64,000 nt of DNA, taken from Stutzerimonas stutzeri (GTDB lineage Bacteria > Pseudomonadota > Gammaproteobacteria > Pseudomonadales > Pseudomonadaceae). The notes beneath the pieces were generated by a model. It saw nothing but the letters and a program-made list of their open reading frames with translations, did no database searches and was not told where the DNA came from. Shown piece by piece: positions 17,388 through 26,153 of the stretch. Made by a program: the position numbers and the translations under genes. Each line of letters begins with the position of its first letter. Positions within the stretch are counted from its first letter, which is position 1. The DNA is taken from positions 185,434-249,433 of the forward strand of contig DDKB01000016.1 in assembly GCA_002339675.1 (NCBI GenBank), read 5' to 3'.

Positions 17388-19511
17388 ATGCTCGACCAGG
17401 CAAAGCGCATTCTCAAAGATGTTTTCGGCTACGACGCGTTTCGTGGCGACCAGGGTGCGATCATCGAGCGCGTTGCCGGCGGCCGCGATGCGCTGGTGCT
17501 GATGCCGACCGGCGGCGGCAAGTCGCTGTGCTACCAGGTGCCTGCCTTGCTTCGTGACGGGCTCGCCGTTGTGGTCTCGCCGCTGATCGCGCTGATGGAC
17601 GACCAGGTGGCGACGCTCGAAGAGCTGGGCATTGCCGCCGCCGCGCTCAATTCCACGCTGTCGCCCGAGCAGCAGCGCGACATTGCCGACCGGCTGCGGC
17701 GTCAGGACATCAAGATGCTGTACCTCGCCCCCGAGCGCCTGGTCCAGCCGCGTATGCTGGCGTTCCTGCAGCATCTGAAGATTGGCTTGTTCGCCATCGA
17801 CGAAGCCCACTGCGTATCGCAATGGGGGCACGATTTCCGGCCCGAATACCTGCAGCTTGGTCAGTTGGCCGAGTTCTTCCCCGACGTGCCGCGCATCGCC
17901 CTGACCGCCACGGCTGACAAGCGTACGCGCGAGGAGATCGTCCAGCGCCTGCATCTCGAGCAAGCCGAGCGATTCCTCTCCAGCTTCGACCGTCCGAATA
18001 TCTTCTACCGCATCGTGCCGAAGGAGCAGCCACGCAAACAATTGATGGGCTTTCTGGCGGAACGTCGCGGTGATGCGGGCATCGTCTATTGCTTGTCGCG
18101 CAAGAAGGTCGATGACATCGCGGCGTTCCTCACCGAGCAGGGCTTCCCGGCCTTGCCCTATCACGCCGGCCTGCCCAGTGACCTGCGCGCCTTTCACCAG
18201 AAGCGCTTCCTCAACGAAGAGGGGCTGATCATGGTCGCGACAATCGCCTTCGGCATGGGCATCGACAAACCCAACGTGCGCTTCGTGGCGCACCTGGACC
18301 TGCCCAAGTCGCTGGAGGCGTATTACCAGGAAACCGGCCGCGCCGGGCGCGACGGACTGCCCGCCGATGCCTGGATGGCCTATGGGTTGCAGGACGTCAT
18401 TTTCCTCAAGCAGATGCTCAACAATTCCGAAGGCGATGACCGGCACAAGCGCATCGAGCAGCACAAGCTCGACGCCATGCTGTCGCTCTGCGAGGAGACG
18501 CGGTGCCGCCGGCAGGTGCTGCTGGCCTACTTCGACGAGCAGCTCGCGCAGCCCTGCGGCCATTGCGACAACTGTGTCGACGGGGTGCAGACCTGGGACG
18601 CCACCGAGCCGGCGCGTCAGGCGCTGTCGGCTATCTACCGCAGTGGCCAGCGTTACGGCGTGGGCCATCTGGTGGACATCCTGCTCGGGCGCGACAACGA
18701 GAAGATCCGCAGCCTTAGCCATCAGCAGCTGTCGGTGTTCGGCGTTGGCAAGGCGCTGTCCGAAGGCGAATGGCGCTCCCTGTTTCGCCAGTTGGTCGCT
18801 CGTGGTCTGGCAGACGTCGACCTCGACGGATTCGGCGGGCTGCGGCTCAGCGACAGCTGCCGGCCGCTGCTACGCGGCGAAGTGGCCCTCGAGTTGCGCC
18901 GCGAGCTGTCGGCGAAGGCGCCGAAGTCAGCGGTCAGCGCGGCCAGCCAACTGGTGCGCAGCGAGGAGCGCGAGACTTGGGAGGCATTGCGCGCGCTTCG
19001 CCGCAAACTGGCCGAAGAGCACGGCGTGCCGCCTTATGTGATCTTTCCCGATGCAACGCTGCTGGAGATGCTGCGCAGCCAGCCCGCTTCGCTCGGCGAC
19101 ATGGCACGCATCAGCGGCGTCGGCGCGCGCAAGCTGGAGCGCTACGGCGAGGCCTTCCTGCAGGTGTTGCAGGGCACGGCCGCTGCGGTTCGCTCGCCCG
19201 CCGACGTGCGGCATGAGCTGATCACCCTGGCGCGCGCCGGAATGACGCCAGCGCAGATCGCGCGGCAGCTGGACTGCAGCGAAAAGAATGTCTACGCCAT
19301 GCTCGCCGAGGCGATCGCACAGCAGCAGCTCAGCCTCGAGCAGGCGCTGGATCTGCCCGAAGCGCTGCTGGACGAGATTCAGGAAGCGTTCCTCGATGGT
19401 GAGGGTGAACTGCCACCCGTTTCGGCCGTTGCGCAGCATTTCGCCGGCCGCGTTCCTGAAAGCGTGCTGTTCTGTGTGCGGGCAGCGCTGCAGGCCGAAT
19501 TCGAACTCTGA
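17388..19511 (+). CDS. recQ: ATP-dependent DNA helicase RecQ
   Basis: 3'-5' helicase for recombination and fork repair. I chose the ATG at 17388 ([20 protein letters not shown]) because GGAGG precedes it and the sequence matches the family start; the open frame extends 228 bases upstream but overlaps unlikely sequence. The 707-residue product has Walker A TGGGKS (41-46), DEAH near 138, the aromatic loop after it, the zinc site with C..CGHCDNC (near 390), the winged helix RQC domain and an HRDC domain (about 530-605). A C-terminal helix-turn-helix part ([20 protein letters not shown]) extends it beyond E. coli RecQ. Confidence 0.95.
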   Translation: MLDQAKRILKDVFGYDAFRGDQGAIIERVAGGRDALVLMPTGGGKSLCYQVPALLRDGLAVVVSPLIALMDDQVATLEELGIAAAALNSTLSPEQQRDIADRLRRQDIKMLYLAPERLVQPRMLAFLQHLKIGLFAIDEAHCVSQWGHDFRPEYLQLGQLAEFFPDVPRIALTATADKRTREEIVQRLHLEQAERFLSSFDRPNIFYRIVPKEQPRKQLMGFLAERRGDAGIVYCLSRKKVDDIAAFLTEQGFPALPYHAGLPSDLRAFHQKRFLNEEGLIMVATIAFGMGIDKPNVRFVAHLDLPKSLEAYYQETGRAGRDGLPADAWMAYGLQDVIFLKQMLNNSEGDDRHKRIEQHKLDAMLSLCEETRCRRQVLLAYFDEQLAQPCGHCDNCVDGVQTWDATEPARQALSAIYRSGQRYGVGHLVDILLGRDNEKIRSLSHQQLSVFGVGKALSEGEWRSLFRQLVARGLADVDLDGFGGLRLSDSCRPLLRGEVALELRRELSAKAPKSAVSAASQLVRSEERETWEALRALRRKLAEEHGVPPYVIFPDATLLEMLRSQPASLGDMARISGVGARKLERYGEAFLQVLQGTAAAVRSPADVRHELITLARAGMTPAQIARQLDCSEKNVYAMLAEAIAQQQLSLEQALDLPEALLDEIQEAFLDGEGELPPVSAVAQHFAGRVPESVLFCVRAALQAEFEL

Positions 19512-19638
19512 TCGAATGGCTGTCACATGCGACGCGATGCCGCTGCACCTGCTCGGCGCAGTGGCGGGCGGGGCAGCGTGCAACACGGCGTAACCTGAAC
19601 GCGCCGATGGTAGCCTTGTCAGCTTCCGGGAGCTGTGG

Positions 19639-19650
19639 TTAGCTCGCTAA
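19639..19650. promoter_or_regulatory. SlyA-like palindrome upstream of the MarR gene
   Basis: TTAGC-TC-GCTAA lies 30 bases before the MarR-family start. It matches 10 of 12 bases of the SlyA consensus TTAGCAAGCTAA as I recall it. Autoregulation by the adjacent MarR protein is an inference. Confidence 0.5.
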
Positions 19651-19679
19651 TTATTAGGTTTTCCGGAAAGCGTTTCTCC

Positions 19680-20117
19680 ATGTACCCCGAACAACACCGC
19701 TTCGCCATGCAGTTGGCGCAACTGTCCCGCGGCTGGCGCGCCGAGCTGGACCGCCGGCTCGCTGACCTCGACCTCTCCCAGGCGCGCTGGCTCGTACTGC
19801 TTCACCTGGCCCGGTTCGACCACGACCCGACCCAGCGCGAACTGGCCCAGAGCGTGGCGGTGGAAGGTCCGACCCTGGCCCGTCTGCTTGATAGCCTGGA
19901 AGCCCAGGGACTGGTCCACCGACAGCCTGCACCCGGCGACCGGCGTGCCAAGCTCATCACCCTCGGCGCCCCGGCGCGGCCGCTGATTCAGCGAATCGAA
20001 GCCATCTCTACCCAGGTCCGCGAAGAGCTGTTCGAAGGGATCGACGACGATGACCTGCGCATGTGCCAGCAGGTGCACGAGCGGATTCTCGCCAACCTGG
20101 TCAGGGTCAAGCGGTAG
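19680..20117 (+). CDS. MarR family transcriptional regulator
   Basis: A 145-residue winged-helix regulator starting at 19680 (MYPEQHRFAMQLAQLSRGWR). The recognition and wing region reads TQRELAQSVAVEGPTLARLL then LEAQGLVHRQPAPGDRRAK, with the conserved DRRAK wing. It resembles the SlyA branch. It sits between recQ and a FimV-like gene, the same order as in P. aeruginosa. Ligand and regulon are unknown. A SlyA-like palindrome lies just upstream, which suggests autoregulation. Confidence 0.92.
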   Translation: MYPEQHRFAMQLAQLSRGWRAELDRRLADLDLSQARWLVLLHLARFDHDPTQRELAQSVAVEGPTLARLLDSLEAQGLVHRQPAPGDRRAKLITLGAPARPLIQRIEAISTQVREELFEGIDDDDLRMCQQVHERILANLVRVKR

Positions 20118-20431
20118 CGGTGCCTGGGGCCCGACGCCGGCTGCATGCCAGGCAGACGTGGTCCCAAACCACTGTCGTGACACATCGGCGTCGGCCATAG
20201 GTGAGCGGCCGGATCCATGCACACGCCCGTTTGTCGGTTTTACGGCGCCGCGAGGGCGCGCGTTCCGTCTGTTGACGCTAGGCTGTAAACAAGGATGATG
20301 GCACAATGCCTTGACGCGCTGGCCGACGAATCGCATCAACCTTTTCGTGTTGCTGTCGATAACCGCGTCACAGTTCAGCAATCGGACAGTGGGCCGGCGA
20401 TCAAGCGCCGCGTGCCACTTGCGGAGATCCC
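20118..20431. other. 314-base gap before the FimV-like gene
   Basis: No convincing gene. A TGCCTGG...CCAGGCA inverted repeat (20121-20127 and 20148-20154) may end the MarR transcript. A TTGACG at 20272-20277 could be a -35 element, with only a poor -10 downstream. The rest shows no structure that I can name. Confidence 0.4.
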
Positions 20432-22393
20432 ATGGCACTAGGTCGTCGAGTCTTGTTAACAGTGGCCTCCGGCTCGCTGATCTATTCCGGCATGGTGTCC
20501 GCGCTCGGGATGGGGGACATCCGCCTGCATTCGGCGCTGAATCAGCCGCTGAGCGCGGAAATCGACCTGCTCGATGTGGGTGACCTGTCGGCTGACGACG
20601 TTCGCGTGGCCCTGGCCTCCAGCGGGGACTTCCAGCGCGTCGGTGTCGAGCGGCTGGCGTTTCTGCAAGACCTGAGCTTCACGCCGGTGTTCGACGGCCG
20701 CAACAGTCGTATTCGCGTCACCTCCAACAAGCCGGTTCGCGAGCCCTACCTGAATTTCCTGGTGGAGATCACCCGCGCCAAGAGCCGGTTGCTCCGCGAA
20801 TACACCGTGCTGATCGATCCGTTGCCAAGCAGCCCGGCCGCGCCGGCGACCCTCGCCGTCGCCGTTGCGCGCGCAGTGGGCGACGCGCCTCGTGCAACCG
20901 TGCCGGCCGCCGTGCAGCCGATGGAGCGGCCGGCGGCAGCGGAGGGCAAGCGGCACCGGGTCGCGAGCGGTGAAAGCCTGTGGAGCATTGCCGGTCGCTA
21001 CGCCCCGGTTGCCGACAAGGGCGCGCAGGCGCAGTTGATGCGCGGTATTCAGGCGCTCAATCCGCAGGCCTTCGTCAACGGTGATCCCTCGCGACTCAAG
21101 GCCTCCGCCGAGCTGCTATTGCCCGACACGGCGGTCGATCCGGCTCCTGCGGTTGCCGCACCGGCCGAGTCGGTCGCCGCCCCGGCGGCACCGCTGGCGC
21201 CGCAGCCGGCAGCTGCGGCCGAGCCCGAGCCCGCCATGCCGACGGCGGAGGATGACCAGGTGGCGATGCTGCGTCGTCAGCTCTTCGAGGAACTGGCCAC
21301 CAGCCGCGAGGAAAACCAACAGCTCAAGCAGATGCTGATCGAAATGCAGCAGCAGCTCGAATCGGTCACCGCGCAGCTCGATGCGCAAAATGGTGCGCAA
21401 GTCAGCGGGGCTGAACCGGTCGCCGCCGTGACGCCAACGGCTGACAGGCCCGGCGATACGGCTGCCGAGACGTCTGTGGCCGAGCTCGCCGCGTCACCGT
21501 CCGATGCCGCCATGGCCGTTCCGTCCCGGTGGCAAGACTGGACGCTGCCCACTGGCGGCGCGCTGATGTCGATGCTGCTGGCGGGGCTCTGGTTCATGCG
21601 TCGCCGCAAGCCGCAGGACACGCCTCAGGCCGCTGCCGTGCCTGCACGCGGCTCCCTGCGCGTGGCGCCGGTAGCGGCCGGTGCCCTTGCGGAGATGCCG
21701 CGCCAGCCGGCGCAAGCCTCCGTCAGCGAGACCGACGTGCTGGAGGCCGCGGACATCTATCTCACCTACGGCCGCCGCGAAGAAGCCCTCGACGTGCTGC
21801 AGCGCGGCATTGAGCGAGCGCCCGAGCAGCTTGATCTGCGGTTGCGCTACCTGGGGCTGCTCGCCGAATCGGGCGACGTGGAAAGCTACCGCGGTGCCGC
21901 CGACGGTTTTCTGCAGGCAGGCGGCAGCCCGTTCCTGCTGCAGCAAGTGCTGGCCCTGCATCCTGCACTGGCAGCAGCAGTGGCGCCGGTCGAGCCTGCT
22001 CCCGCGCCACTGGCCTTCACCCTGGACGAGCCGTCCGCCAGCGTTGCCCGCCGTTCAGAGCCGCCCCTCGCCGAGCCGCCGACGCTGGCCGACGCGGATG
22101 CGATCGCTGCAGAAGATTCGGCACTCTGGCTGGACGACTTCGATGAGGTGCTGACCCTGGGCGAGCTGCCGACGCTGCTCGGCCAGCCAGATGCCCCGGC
22201 GACCCCGCCCGCGGCCGACGCGCTGCGCCAGCTCGAGCCCAATCCGCAGCACCTGGTCCGGCTCAACCAGGCGGTCGCGTATATCAAGCAGGGCGACATG
22301 GACAGTGCATGCCGCATCCTGGAAAGCCTGGCCACCGAAGGTGACGAGCAGCAGCGGCGACAGGTCAGCGAACTGCTCGCGCAGATCGCCTGA
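20432..22393 (+). CDS. FimV-like LysM and TPR-type membrane protein
   Basis: 653 residues with the FimV plan. An N-terminal membrane-export segment is followed by the FimV N-domain (GDIRLHSALNQPLSAEIDLL, about 30-145) and a LysM peptidoglycan-binding domain (HRVASGESLWSIAGRYAP, about 173-230). A Pro/Ala linker and a coiled coil (about 270-325) come next, then one transmembrane helix (about 372-388) and a cytoplasmic C-terminus with TPR-like helices and a FimV end domain (LNQAVAYIKQGDMDSACRIL). FimV is a polar scaffold for type IV pili. This is the shorter paralogue adjacent to plpD; its role is not known. The start has GGAGA. Confidence 0.85.
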   Translation: MALGRRVLLTVASGSLIYSGMVSALGMGDIRLHSALNQPLSAEIDLLDVGDLSADDVRVALASSGDFQRVGVERLAFLQDLSFTPVFDGRNSRIRVTSNKPVREPYLNFLVEITRAKSRLLREYTVLIDPLPSSPAAPATLAVAVARAVGDAPRATVPAAVQPMERPAAAEGKRHRVASGESLWSIAGRYAPVADKGAQAQLMRGIQALNPQAFVNGDPSRLKASAELLLPDTAVDPAPAVAAPAESVAAPAAPLAPQPAAAAEPEPAMPTAEDDQVAMLRRQLFEELATSREENQQLKQMLIEMQQQLESVTAQLDAQNGAQVSGAEPVAAVTPTADRPGDTAAETSVAELAASPSDAAMAVPSRWQDWTLPTGGALMSMLLAGLWFMRRRKPQDTPQAAAVPARGSLRVAPVAAGALAEMPRQPAQASVSETDVLEAADIYLTYGRREEALDVLQRGIERAPEQLDLRLRYLGLLAESGDVESYRGAADGFLQAGGSPFLLQQVLALHPALAAAVAPVEPAPAPLAFTLDEPSASVARRSEPPLAEPPTLADADAIAAEDSALWLDDFDEVLTLGELPTLLGQPDAPATPPAADALRQLEPNPQHLVRLNQAVAYIKQGDMDSACRILESLATEGDEQQRRQVSELLAQIA

Positions 22394-22408
22394 AGGCAGC
22401 GCCACGCA

Positions 22409-24589
22409 TCAAAAGCTGCGTCCGAGGTTCAGATACAGGGCGCGTTCGGCCTCGTCGTTCAGGCCATAGCTGAAATTAAGCGGACCCAGCGGCGTTTCGT
22501 AGCCGACGAACACGCTGGCGGCGTTGATGTAGCCGCTGTCAAAGGCGTTGTCGTTGTTCCAAGCCCGGCCGCGTTCCAGCGAGGCGCCCAGGTACAGCGG
22601 GAAATCCAGCGGCAGGAACGAGCGCGGCGTCATCCGGCGGAAGTAGATCATCCGCGCCAGGCTCACGTTCTGGCCGGACAGCGCGTCCTGGCGGAATCCG
22701 GAGAGCTGTCGCGCGCCGCCGAGTAAAAAGCTGGACGTTACTACCTCGGCGTCGTCCAGGGTGCGTCCGTAGCGGCCCCCGAGCACCAGGGTGTCAAGCC
22801 CAAAGCTCACGGCCTTGTCCAGGCGAAACTCCCACTGGCGGTAGCGCGCATCGGATCCCAGGCTCGGATCGTATTGCTTCAGGGTGAGGCCGATGTCCTC
22901 GCCCTCGCGAGGGAAGTCCACGTTGTCCACTGTGTCGAACGAATACTGCAACTGGTAATAGCCTTCCTTGAACGAAAAGTCGGGCAGGTCCTGATCGCCC
23001 ACGCGCACCCCGGCTTCACCCCAGGCCTGGCCAATGCCGAAGCGGATCTCGCCGTTGTTGGCGATCTGCCGTCCCAGATTCATCCCGTAACCGTAGCGCT
23101 GCAGGCGGTACTCGGCGATGGGGTCGTTATCGATGATCGCCTCGACGTTCTGCGCTTCGGCGAAGACGTTGGGTGCCACGAACCAGCGCGAACCCGCGTC
23201 CAGCGGTTGGTAGTACTCGCTGAACAGTTCCTGATGATCGCCGAGCTGAAGCCGCGTCAGCCACTCGGCACCGAGCGCGTTGATACCGTTCTTGCGGAAG
23301 CTGGCGCCGATGTTGAATGCGCTGTCGCCGCGGAAATCGTCCGACAGGTTGATGCCCAGGCGCAGGTAGTCGGTGCCTGACCGCTTCTCGCGGGTGGTGA
23401 TGACCAGCGTGTTGCCCGGGTCGCCATGCACCACGCGGTACTCGACCCGCTCGAAGTAATCCAGGCCATACAGCGTGCCCATGTCGCGCTGCAAACCCTG
23501 CAGGTCGAGCCGCTTGCCGAGCGGCTGGCGGATATAGCGTCGAATGACCGCATCGCCGACCTTCGAATCGTTCTCGATGCGCACCGCGGTAATCAGCGGA
23601 GTACGCGGATCGGCCGAGCGCGCCAGGGTCAGGGCCAGGTTGCCGCCGCTGTCGTCACGCATGGCGTCCAGCCGGCCTTGCAGCGCGCTGGCCGCGCGAT
23701 AACCCGCGTCGATCAGCTGTGCGGCGCGGCCGAAGTCGGTGGATCCGTAACCGGCGAGCATCGGTTGCACGAGCAGGTCTTCGTCGCGCAGGGTCGCCAG
23801 CTGGGCTTCGGAATTGCGCCGGGTCATCATGGTGATCGACTGGTTGAGCACGTCGACCACGGTGAGCAATTGCTCGCGGGGCTGCAGCGGGGTGCCGATA
23901 TCGACCACGATCAGGCGATCGACGCCCATCTCCCGTGCGACGTCCATCGGAATGTTGTCGACCATGCCGCCGTCGACCAGCAGGCGACCGCCGACCTCCA
24001 CTGGCGCGAAGACCGCCGGGATGGACATGCTGGCGCGTATGGCTTCGGGCAGGTGGCCGCTGCGAAACACGACTTTCTCGTCGTTGGCAATGTCGGTGGC
24101 CACCGCTCGAAATGGAATGGGCAGCCGATCGAAATCCCGGGTGTCGCTGGCATGCACCAACAGCCGCTCGAGCAGCAGGGCGAGGTTCTGTCCTTGGATG
24201 ACGCCGAGCGGCAGGCCGAGGCTGCCGTCGTCGCGAAAGCTGAGCTTGCGCTTGACCAGGAAGTCGCGATCGTCCTGCTTGCGGCGAAAGGGGACGTCCT
24301 CGCGCGCCGGGTCGTCCGACAGCACCTGCTGCCAGTCCAGGCTGAGCGCCAGCTGTTCCAGCTCGTCGACACGGTAGCCAGCGGCATAGAGGCCGCCGAT
24401 CACCGCGCCCATGCTGGTCCCGGCAATGGCGTCGATGCGCACACCGTGTTCTTCCAGCGCCTTGAGCACGCCGATGTGCGCCAGCCCGCGCGCAGCGCCG
24501 CCGGAGAGCACCAACCCGGTCCGCGGTTGGCTGTCGGCAAATCCGTACAAAGGCAGCAGCAGTAGCAGCAGGCAGAACAGGCGGGGCAT
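22409..24589 (-). CDS. plpD: Patatin-like phospholipase of type Vd secretion, PlpD-like
   Basis: A 726-residue fused secreted lipase and its own outer-membrane pore. A signal peptide (about 1-19) is followed by the patatin domain with the oxyanion strip GGAARG (30-35), the nucleophile Ser59 in GTSMG and the catalytic Asp206 in DGG. A POTRA-like domain and a 16-strand-type beta-barrel follow, ending in Phe (YLNLGRSF), the usual barrel signal. PlpD of P. aeruginosa is a class A1 phospholipase secreted this way. It converges with the FimV-like gene and is divergent from the Rdx gene. Confidence 0.92.
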   Translation of the reverse strand: MPRLFCLLLLLLPLYGFADSQPRTGLVLSGGAARGLAHIGVLKALEEHGVRIDAIAGTSMGAVIGGLYAAGYRVDELEQLALSLDWQQVLSDDPAREDVPFRRKQDDRDFLVKRKLSFRDDGSLGLPLGVIQGQNLALLLERLLVHASDTRDFDRLPIPFRAVATDIANDEKVVFRSGHLPEAIRASMSIPAVFAPVEVGGRLLVDGGMVDNIPMDVAREMGVDRLIVVDIGTPLQPREQLLTVVDVLNQSITMMTRRNSEAQLATLRDEDLLVQPMLAGYGSTDFGRAAQLIDAGYRAASALQGRLDAMRDDSGGNLALTLARSADPRTPLITAVRIENDSKVGDAVIRRYIRQPLGKRLDLQGLQRDMGTLYGLDYFERVEYRVVHGDPGNTLVITTREKRSGTDYLRLGINLSDDFRGDSAFNIGASFRKNGINALGAEWLTRLQLGDHQELFSEYYQPLDAGSRWFVAPNVFAEAQNVEAIIDNDPIAEYRLQRYGYGMNLGRQIANNGEIRFGIGQAWGEAGVRVGDQDLPDFSFKEGYYQLQYSFDTVDNVDFPREGEDIGLTLKQYDPSLGSDARYRQWEFRLDKAVSFGLDTLVLGGRYGRTLDDAEVVTSSFLLGGARQLSGFRQDALSGQNVSLARMIYFRRMTPRSFLPLDFPLYLGASLERGRAWNNDNAFDSGYINAASVFVGYETPLGPLNFSYGLNDEAERALYLNLGRSF

Positions 24590-24659
24590 GGCGACACCAG
24601 CGGGAGGACGGTGAAAAGGCGTCTATTATAGGCGTCTGGCCCTTCTGCGAGACCTAGCC

Positions 24660-24944
24660 ATGTCGGATCCGAAGCCCGAGATCGTGATCACCTACTGCAC
24701 CCAGTGCCAGTGGTTGCTGCGTGCCGCCTGGCTGGCCCAGGAACTGCTGTCCACCTTTGCCGACGACCTGGGCAAGGTGGCGCTGGTGCCCGCCTCCGGT
24801 GGCACCTTTCATATCAGCTGCAACGGCAAGCAGATCTGGGAGCGCAAGCGCGACGGCGGTTTTCCGGAAGCCAAGGAACTCAAGCAGCGGGTTCGTGACG
24901 AGATCGACCCGCAGCGGGACCTCGGACATAACGATCGGCCCTGA
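24660..24944 (+). CDS. SelT/SelW/SelH (Rdx) family protein
   Basis: 94 residues with the thioredoxin-like Rdx motif CTQC at residues 13-16 near the N-terminus (IVITYCTQCQWLLRAAWLAQ). Bacterial members have Cys in place of selenocysteine. The predicted C-terminal part is GGFPEAKELKQRVRD. A redox role is presumed, without a defined substrate. Divergent from plpD with a 70-base gap; converges with the second DMT gene. Confidence 0.88.
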   Translation: MSDPKPEIVITYCTQCQWLLRAAWLAQELLSTFADDLGKVALVPASGGTFHISCNGKQIWERKRDGGFPEAKELKQRVRDEIDPQRDLGHNDRP

Positions 24945-24956
24945 GACCGCGGCGGG

Positions 24957-25877
24957 TCATGAGCCGTCTCCGGACGCGTCGGGAGCAGATCGTGGGGGGG
25001 TTGCCACGGCTGTGGTCGGCGCGGCCATTGACGCTTTCAACCGGCTGGTGATCACCGAGGCGAGGATGATCAGGGCGCCGCCGAGCAGCATTCGCACCGT
25101 GGGCTGCTCGGCGAACAGCGACCAGGCGATGGCGATGCCGTACACCGGTTCGAGCGCGAAGATCACCGAAGTGGTGCGTGCCTTGAGCACCTTGAGGCTG
25201 GCCACGAACAGGCTGTGCGCCAGGCCGGTACAGAATACGCCAAGCAAGCCCAGCCACAGCCAGTCCATGGTCGGGATGGCCGGCAGCGAAGCCCAGGTGA
25301 AGGGCAGCAGGCACAGCAGGATGGTGCCGTTCTGCCAGAGCGCGGCCTGGACCGGGTCCACGCCGCGGGTAACGGCGCGGTTGAGCAGCGACAGCAGGGC
25401 AAACATCAAGCCCGAGAGAACGCCGTAGATCAGGCCCAGGGTGCTCTGACTGGCCAGGTCGAACTGCGGTGTGACCAGCAGCAGACCGGCGCACACCAGC
25501 CCCACCATGCCGAACTCCACCGGGCGGGTGCGCTCGCGGAACAGCAGTCCCTCCAGCAGCAGGGTAAAGGCCGGAAAGCTGGCGAACCCCAGCGTCGCAA
25601 TGCCCACGCCGGCGATTTTCACCGAAAGGAAAAAGGTCAGCCAGTGGCCGCCGAGCAGCAACCCGCCGAGCAGCAGGCCGGCCCGTTGACCCGGGCTGGG
25701 GCGTGCACCGCCGCTGCGCAGGCATTGCGCGGCAAGCAGCAGGGCGACGACAGCGAACCCGGCGCGGCCGAGGGTGATGATCAGCGGCGTGCTCTGGGCC
25801 AACTTGCCGAATACGCCGGACAGGCCAAACATCAACGCGCCGAAGTGGATCGCCAGCAGGGCGTTGCGGTGGGTCAT
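24957..25877 (-). CDS. EamA/DMT family transporter, second copy
   Basis: 306 residues from the ATG at 25877 (MTHRNALLAIHFGALMFGLS), the natural start of the first helix; the longer frame to 26057 adds sequence that does not look coding. About ten hydrophobic helices in two EamA repeats are seen. Substrate unknown. A 21-residue mini-ORF in another frame ends at ATGA, overlapping this start, so translation may be coupled. The Ala/Thr/Pro tail after the last helix is probably cytosolic. Confidence 0.87.
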   Translation of the reverse strand: MTHRNALLAIHFGALMFGLSGVFGKLAQSTPLIITLGRAGFAVVALLLAAQCLRSGGARPSPGQRAGLLLGGLLLGGHWLTFFLSVKIAGVGIATLGFASFPAFTLLLEGLLFRERTRPVEFGMVGLVCAGLLLVTPQFDLASQSTLGLIYGVLSGLMFALLSLLNRAVTRGVDPVQAALWQNGTILLCLLPFTWASLPAIPTMDWLWLGLLGVFCTGLAHSLFVASLKVLKARTTSVIFALEPVYGIAIAWSLFAEQPTVRMLLGGALIILASVITSRLKASMAAPTTAVATPPRSAPDASGDGS

Positions 25878-25939
25878 GGCCTGGCGGCCAGCGGAGCCAC
25901 CGGACAAAAGGTTTGAGCCGGGAGGTCGAATCGGTTCAT
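25874..25939 (-). CDS. Putative 21-residue upstream ORF coupled to the DMT gene
   Basis: Reading from the ATG at 25939 gives MNRFDLPAQTFCPVAPLAAR-P and a TGA that overlaps the transporter start in an ATGA. An AAGAGA lies at ribosome-binding distance before the mini-ORF. The arrangement is typical of translational coupling or of a regulatory leader peptide. No conservation data are available, so it may be chance. Confidence 0.4.
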   Translation of the reverse strand: MNRFDLPAQTFCPVAPLAARP

Positions 25940-26153
25940 GAAATCTCTTATCGCTGGGTTGCGCGACGGCAACGGTGAGCACCCATGATAGAGCCTGCGA
26001 AGCGGCTGGTCTGTCGCGTTGGGCTCGAAGCTTGTCGTGCGCTTTTTGGCGCAGCACCCGAGGCGTGGTGCCTAAGGGCTGGCATGCTTGAATGTCGAGT
26101 GCATACGGCGCGTGGGGACGCGGCGGTCTGCGCAGTCCTTGGCCAGGGTGTTA

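Noticed and set aside
17244..18722. 492-codon frame antisense to recQ
   Set aside because: Shadow of the RecQ helicase core.
20272..20300. Promoter before the FimV-like gene
   Set aside because: TTGACG is good but the -10 candidate (GATGAT) is poor; recorded only in the gap entry.
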